A DNA stretch of 64,000 nucleotides from contig NZ_JAHQCX010000013.1 of NCBI RefSeq assembly GCF_019042245.1, positions 1-64,000 of the forward strand, written 5' to 3'. The notes beneath the pieces were generated by a model, which was not told where the DNA came from, made no database searches, and saw only the letters and a list, made by a program, of their open reading frames with translations. Shown here in pieces: positions 60,184 through 64,000 of this stretch. The DNA is from Diplocloster modestus. Lineage in GTDB: Bacteria; Bacillota; Clostridia; Lachnospirales; Lachnospiraceae. The position numbers and the translations under genes were made by a program. How positions within the stretch are numbered: the stretch's first letter is position 1; every line of letters starts with the position of its first letter.

Positions 60184-61163
60184 TCCTGTTCCCTCCTGAT
60201 TTGGATTGCCTTTCTTGCGGCGGCAACGATTTCCTTTTTTGTCAATCCGTATTTCTCCTGCAGAAATTCAGTGAATCCGACTTCCCCGAAGTGATCCTGC
60301 ACGCCGACCCTGATCACCGGAACCGGGCAGGTTCCGGACAGGAATTCACTGACCGCCCCTCCCAGCGCTCCGATCACACTGTGGTTTTCTGCGGTCACGA
60401 CGGCTTTTGTCTTTTTGGCGCTTTGTAACACTAATTCTTCATCCAGAGGCTTCAGTGTATGAATATTAATAATTTCCGCGTCGATCCCCTCTCTTTTCAG
60501 TTCCTTTTCCGCTTCCACTGCTTCCGCCACCATGATCCCGGTCGCCAGTATGGTGACATCGGTTCCTTCCTTGATCACAGTGCCTTTTCCCAGGGTGAAC
60601 TCCTGATCCTCCTCAAAGATGGATACAGCGTTTCTGCGGAGCAGCCGGATATAGACCGGCCCATAGTGGGAGACGATCTGAGGGAATATTTTCCGAAGCT
60701 GCACGCTGTCTGCCGGCTCGTAGATCACCATTCCCGGAATGTTTCTCATGACCGCCATATCTTCCATGCTCATATGGGTACCGCCGTTCAGTTCGGCCGT
60801 GACGCCGGGGTCACTTCCCATCATTTTCACGTTCAGCCCTGCGTAGGCTATGGATAACGTCACCTGGTCGCAGGCTCTTCTGGTGGTAAACGGCGTAAAG
60901 GTATGGGTAAAGGGGATTTTTCCCATAGCGGACATTCCTGCCGCTACCGACATCATATTGGCCTCGGCGATTCCTACATTGATCGTGCGCTGTGGGAACC
61001 GTTCTTTAAAACGTATGGTACCCGCTGCCTTCATGAGATCGGCTTCCAGAATGACGATATCCGGGTTTTGCGCACCTGCCTCGATCAGTAGATCCACATA
61101 GGTCTCTCTTAACCATCGTTCTTCCTTCTTTCCTGCTGCCACCGCTTCCTTTATTCCTGTCAT
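60180..61163 (-). CDS. Transketolase, C-terminal subunit
   Basis: A 327-residue protein with the pyrimidine-binding and C-terminal domains of transketolase (RFPQRTINVGIAEANM, then PFTHTFTPFTTRRACDQ, GGTHMSMEDMAVMR, YIRLLRR, HSVIGALG). Split transketolases like this work as a complex with the N-terminal subunit encoded just upstream (4-bp gap), using thiamine diphosphate. In sulfo-TK sulfoglycolysis a two-subunit enzyme of this type removes ketol units from sulfofructose and then from sulfoerythrulose. The His and Arg positions often used for phosphate appear present, so ordinary phosphosugar use cannot be excluded. Confidence 0.93.
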   Translation of the reverse strand: MTGIKEAVAAGKKEERWLRETYVDLLIEAGAQNPDIVILEADLMKAAGTIRFKERFPQRTINVGIAEANMMSVAAGMSAMGKIPFTHTFTPFTTRRACDQVTLSIAYAGLNVKMMGSDPGVTAELNGGTHMSMEDMAVMRNIPGMVIYEPADSVQLRKIFPQIVSHYGPVYIRLLRRNAVSIFEEDQEFTLGKGTVIKEGTDVTILATGIMVAEAVEAEKELKREGIDAEIINIHTLKPLDEELVLQSAKKTKAVVTAENHSVIGALGGAVSEFLSGTCPVPVIRVGVQDHFGEVGFTEFLQEKYGLTKKEIVAAARKAIQIRREQE

Positions 61164-61167
61164 CGTT

Positions 61168-61995
61168 TCATCCCTCCCTCTCCAGTAGTGCTACGGCCTT
61201 TTTCCACATGTCTTCCGTAATATTCATATTGTGGGAAGCGACCTGGTTCTCGCAGAAATAAGCGCCTTTCCCCTTTATGGTGTTCAAAAGGATCATCGAA
61301 GGTTTTCCCTTTATTTTCTTAGCATTGTCGATTGCATACAGAATCTCTGCGATATCGTGGCCATTGATACTTTGTACATGGAAACCAAAGGCTTCCCATT
61401 TTTTGTCCAGGGGTTCCAGTCCGTTGACTTCTTCGATATAACCATCAATCTGCATTTTGTTGTAATCCGTAAACGCTATGAGGTGGTCCAGCCTCCGGCT
61501 TCCGGCCAGCATCGCTGCCTCCCAGACCTGCCCTTCCTGGCTTTCCCCGTCTCCGATGATGGAATACACATACAGTTCCTTTTGATCCAGCTGTGCCGCC
61601 AGCGCCATCCCCACAGACGCGGAAAAGCCCTGCCCCAGGGAGCCGGTGGACATATCGATTCCGTTGGTAAGGCGCATATCGCAGTGGCTGGGCAGGTGGG
61701 TGTTCGGACGGTTTAAAGTGTCCAGTTCCTCCTCCGCAAGAAATCCTCTGAGAGCCAGAGCGGCATAAAGTGCGGGCCCTCCATGACCTTTTGATAAGAC
61801 GAAGCGGTCTCTGTCCGGCTTTTTGGAATCCTTTGGATCTATATTCATCACTTCAAAATAAAGCGCCGCCAGTACTTCACACAGGGAAAGCGCCCCTCCA
61901 ATATGGCCGGTCCCCAGGCTACCAATGGATCGGATTGTAAGCTTTCGGATCTCATCCGCACGATTTTTGAGCATTTCTATTCTGTTCTCTGGCAT
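61168..61995 (-). CDS. Transketolase, N-terminal subunit
   Basis: A 275-residue protein with the diphosphate-binding domain. HIGGALSLCEVLAALYF, SKGHGGPALYAAL and the thiamine-diphosphate motif GDGESQEGQVWEAAMLAG followed by NKMQIDG are all clear. It is the first gene of its operon (N-subunit, C-subunit, RpiB-like, short transaldolase). A GGAGGAGAGGAA site precedes the ATG. A promoter and one operator motif lie in the 99 bp between it and the dehydrogenase gene. Confidence 0.94.
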   Translation of the reverse strand: MPENRIEMLKNRADEIRKLTIRSIGSLGTGHIGGALSLCEVLAALYFEVMNIDPKDSKKPDRDRFVLSKGHGGPALYAALALRGFLAEEELDTLNRPNTHLPSHCDMRLTNGIDMSTGSLGQGFSASVGMALAAQLDQKELYVYSIIGDGESQEGQVWEAAMLAGSRRLDHLIAFTDYNKMQIDGYIEEVNGLEPLDKKWEAFGFHVQSINGHDIAEILYAIDNAKKIKGKPSMILLNTIKGKGAYFCENQVASHNMNITEDMWKKAVALLEREG

Positions 61996-62058
61996 TTCCT
62001 CTCCTCCTGAAATATTGTGTGTTTCAGTTGCTTTCCAAGTTCTGTCTTTCCATTCATT

Positions 62059-62087
62059 TTATTAAACCTTTTAAATAATTAAGTAAA
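62059..62087 (-). promoter_or_regulatory. Promoter of the transketolase operon
   Basis: TTTACT and TAATAA are 17 bp apart on the minus strand. The operator motif at 62062-62076 covers the -10 box and spacer. Confidence 0.55.
62062..62076 (+). promoter_or_regulatory. Operator motif, site 4
   Basis: TTAAACCTTTTAAAT fits the shared motif and sits on the promoter of the transketolase operon, where a bound repressor would block RNA polymerase. Confidence 0.5.
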
Positions 62088-62094
62088 AAAAGAA

Positions 62095-63216
62095 TCAAAG
62101 AATGGATCTGAGTAATTCATATACCGTCTTTTCGTTCATGACCGCCGGCGTCAGCTGAATAATCGCCGCGGATAAACCCACCTGCGCAATATGCTCAAGG
62201 TCCTCTTCCCTGACACCGATCTGGGACAGCCTTACCGGCATTCCCATACTCTTCATCAACTCTTCCACCCCGTCTGCCAGCGCTTCCACATCCGGATAGC
62301 CGAGATAATTGCAGAGCTGCTGCATTTTTTCTCCGGCCTGTTCCCTGCTTATTCGTATAAATGCCGGAAGGGTGATCGAGCAAGCCGTGCCATGGTTGGC
62401 GCCGAACTCCGTCGTAAGGGGGAAGCTCAACGCATGGATACCGGTCGTCCTGGTCTGGCTGAAAGAAATACCGGCTATCAGGCTGGCTGTGATCATTGCC
62501 CCGCGGGCGTTCAGATCCTCCGGATGGTCATATGCGGTCTTCATATGTTCCAATATACTTTTCAGCGCTCCCATAGAAAGCATGTCACAGACCGGCAGGG
62601 ATTCCTTGTTCCAATACGCCTCAATGGCATGGCAGAACGCGTCCATCCCGGTAGAAGCTGTGACACACGGCGGAAGGCTGACCGTCAGTTCCCCGTCGAT
62701 CAGCGCATAATCCGGCCAGAATTCCTGATTGACCATGGGCATTTTGATTCCTGCCATTTTGTTCGTGTACACACCTACGTTGGTCACTTCACTTCCCGTG
62801 CCGGCAGTGGTAGGGATACAGATCAGCTGTGTCTTTCTTTTTTTAAGCGTTCTATTCCCGCCTCCGTAATAGTCATAGATACTGCCCTCATTATCTCCCA
62901 GGCAGGCCGCCATCTTGGATACGTCCAGGGAACTTCCCCCGCCAAGACCGATCACACAGTCCGCTTTGGCTTCCCTTATGCATTTTGCCGCTTCATCCAC
63001 GCTTTCGCAGGAAGGATTCGGCTCAATTTTGCTGAAATAAACTACCTTTTTGCCTTCCATTGCCGCGCCGATCGCCTGTGCCGTTCCATTTTCAAACAGA
63101 AAAGGGTCTGAAATAATACAGACATTTTCTCCCGCTATGTAATCTTTCACCTTTTTTGCAATTCCATTTTCAAAACACACCGTTGTAGGCATGTGAAATG
63201 TGAATTTGTCAACCAT
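62095..63216 (-). CDS. Iron-containing alcohol dehydrogenase
   Basis: A 373-residue group III dehydrogenase. The nucleotide motif [13 protein letters not shown], then [18 protein letters not shown], and metal ligands Asp and His in [12 protein letters not shown] and [13 protein letters not shown] are present. The start at 63216 has AAAGGTGG upstream; an ATG at 63306 adds an unrelated leader. It should reduce an aldehyde with NAD(P)H. In sulfoglycolysis an enzyme of this kind could reduce sulfolactaldehyde to dihydroxypropanesulfonate, regenerating NAD. It has its own strong promoter and is divergent from the edge isomerase. Confidence 0.93.
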   Translation of the reverse strand: MVDKFTFHMPTTVCFENGIAKKVKDYIAGENVCIISDPFLFENGTAQAIGAAMEGKKVVYFSKIEPNPSCESVDEAAKCIREAKADCVIGLGGGSSLDVSKMAACLGDNEGSIYDYYGGGNRTLKKRKTQLICIPTTAGTGSEVTNVGVYTNKMAGIKMPMVNQEFWPDYALIDGELTVSLPPCVTASTGMDAFCHAIEAYWNKESLPVCDMLSMGALKSILEHMKTAYDHPEDLNARGAMITASLIAGISFSQTRTTGIHALSFPLTTEFGANHGTACSITLPAFIRISREQAGEKMQQLCNYLGYPDVEALADGVEELMKSMGMPVRLSQIGVREEDLEHIAQVGLSAAIIQLTPAVMNEKTVYELLRSIL

Positions 63217-63306
63217 AGTGCCACCTTTCCTCCCGCCATCCGGGCAAATCATCTGATTAACAGTTTTAACTTTTCTATTTTCCACTATTTTTCTCTGTAT
63301 ATTCAC

Positions 63307-63335
63307 ATTATATTGGAGTTTATAGGGAGTGTCAA
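63307..63335 (-). promoter_or_regulatory. Consensus promoter of the dehydrogenase gene
   Basis: TTGACA, 17 bp, TATAAT: an exact sigma-A consensus on the minus strand, 91 bp before the start codon. Confidence 0.85.
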
Positions 63336-63345
63336 TAGTATTTTA

Positions 63346-63363
63346 TTAAGAGTTTTAATTAAT
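63346..63363 (+). promoter_or_regulatory. Operator motif, site 5
   Basis: TTAAGAGTTTTAATTAAT lies exactly between the -35 boxes of the divergent dehydrogenase and isomerase promoters. Confidence 0.6.
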
Positions 63364-63365
63364 AA

Positions 63366-63394
63366 TTGAAAATATCTTTATAAAATGGTATACT
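63366..63394 (+). promoter_or_regulatory. Promoter of the edge isomerase gene
   Basis: TTGAAA and TATACT separated by 17 bp, about 84 bp before the start codon. Confidence 0.75.
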
Positions 63395-63430
63395 GTAGAA
63401 AAGCCACTATTATTTCTCACCGTTTCAATT

Positions 63431-63446
63431 ATTTTAAACTCTTTAA
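63431..63446 (-). promoter_or_regulatory. Operator motif, site 6
   Basis: On the minus strand TTAAAGAGTTTAAAAT resembles the shared motif with one deviation. It lies in the leader between promoter and start codon. Confidence 0.4.
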
Positions 63447-63477
63447 AAAATAAAATCAGACGAGGAAGGTATTTTAT

Positions 63478-64000
63478 ATGACAAATTTCCAGGTAGCGTA
63501 CATACCGATTGGGGTTCCGACTTTCCATCTGGAAAGCGCCCAAAAAGAATTTGAAAAGTCAGTGAAGGTCATCTCTTCCCTTACAACCAGCGGGGTTTAT
63601 CCGGACAAAATGCTGCTATCCCTTGAGGATCTGTGTGAATATGCAGACCGGATCAATCCCCATCTTATGATCCTGCAGAATGTAACCTTTGCAAATTCTG
63701 CCTATGCCAGTGAAATTCTGAAGCGTTTCGACTGTCCGGTACTGCTGTGGACACTGCGGGAACCAATCATCGATGGAGGACGGCTTCGTTTAAATTCCCT
63801 TACCGGCGCCTATTCGGCAGCCAATGCCATGGCCGGACTGGAGCACAATAATTTCGAGTATATTTTCGGATCGCCGGATGAAGAAGAGGTCAAGCGTCAA
63901 TTATCCGTCTGCATTTGTGCAGCACAAGTTCTATATTCCATGAAATCTCTGAAAATGGCTGCAATCGGCCATACGCCCCAGGGGTTTGGCTTCGGGCGCG
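63478..64000 (+). CDS. L-fucose isomerase-family protein, cut by the window edge
   Basis: The first 174 residues of a longer protein (start ATG at 63478 after GAGGAAGG). The open frame runs to the window end. It begins VAYIPIGVPTFHLESA and contains MILQNVTFANSAYASEIL, LLWTLREPIIDGGRLRLN, SLTGAYSAANAM and IGHTPQGFGFGR. This is the pattern of the L-fucose/L-arabinose isomerase-related group (COG2407-like), from which sulfoquinovose isomerases of the transaldolase and transketolase sulfoglycolysis pathways are reported. It is divergent from the dehydrogenase gene across a shared operator, so it probably supplies the first step of the pathway. Confidence 0.8.
   Translation, partial: MTNFQVAYIPIGVPTFHLESAQKEFEKSVKVISSLTTSGVYPDKMLLSLEDLCEYADRINPHLMILQNVTFANSAYASEILKRFDCPVLLWTLREPIIDGGRLRLNSLTGAYSAANAMAGLEHNNFEYIFGSPDEEEVKRQLSVCICAAQVLYSMKSLKMAAIGHTPQGFGFGR

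Overview
The window looks like a chromosomal stretch of an anaerobic, gut-type Firmicute, most likely a Lachnospiraceae/Clostridium-like member of the Clostridia. The reasons are a glycyl radical enzyme with its radical-SAM activase, YesM/YesN-type two-component regulation, split transketolase, many ABC sugar importers with lipoprotein binding proteins, strong AGGAGG ribosome sites, and Rpn-type nucleases. I found no rRNA, tRNA, CRISPR array, prophage or transposase.

Layout. (1) 1-6.5 kb: housekeeping genes (VanZ-like protein, membrane-anchored XRE regulator, DegV, GreA-like factor, HD hydrolase, FUSC-type exporter), bounded by a 41-bp perfect inverted repeat. (2) 6.8-15.6 kb, minus strand: a ribose-type ABC importer operon with a GH20-like/DUF4838-like hydrolase, L-rhamnose-mutarotase-like protein, ASRT-fold protein, creatinase-like M24 protein and creatininase-like protein. 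It is divergent from a LacI regulator fused to a family-1 solute-binding domain. (3) 18.3-21.1 kb: a Tet(M)-like translational GTPase fused to a Rae1/YacP-type NYN nuclease. (4) 21.2-32.5 kb: a galactose-type (mgl) system with a YesM/YesN two-component pair and two sensory binding proteins. The importer's own binding protein appears to be circularly permuted. Two very long hairpins separate the two halves. (5) 32.8-33.8 kb: an Rpn nuclease gene with a strong internal start. (6) 34.3-40.5 kb: a glycyl radical enzyme, its activase, an SDR, and DeoR and AraC regulators. (7) 40.5-54.6 kb: a sulfosugar locus with an ABC importer, NagA- and NagB-like proteins, a Gfo/Idh oxidoreductase, a small unknown protein, a GH31 enzyme carrying the full sulfoquinovosidase signature, a fucose-isomerase-family protein, a DUF4867-like protein and a ROK repressor. 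(8) 54.6-56.6 kb: long hairpin repeats and a second Rpn gene. (9) 56.6-64 kb: an EamA exporter, two transaldolase-family proteins, an RpiB-like isomerase, a split transketolase, an iron-type alcohol dehydrogenase and, cut by the window edge, a second fucose-isomerase-family protein.

How it fits together. Blocks 7 and 9 look like one regulon. A shared AT-rich motif (TTAAnnnTTTTAA) lies at or next to the promoters of the importer, the DUF4867-like gene, the transketolase operon, the dehydrogenase and the edge isomerase, and the ROK repressor is the obvious candidate reader. With the sulfoquinovosidase, and an RpiB homologue that has lost most of its phosphate-binding and ring-opening residues, the simplest reading is sulfoquinovose uptake, hydrolysis and breakdown by a transketolase- and/or transaldolase-dependent sulfoglycolysis. 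The end product would be a C3 sulfonate, exported by a DMT-family carrier. This assignment is inference; the motif residues were read directly.
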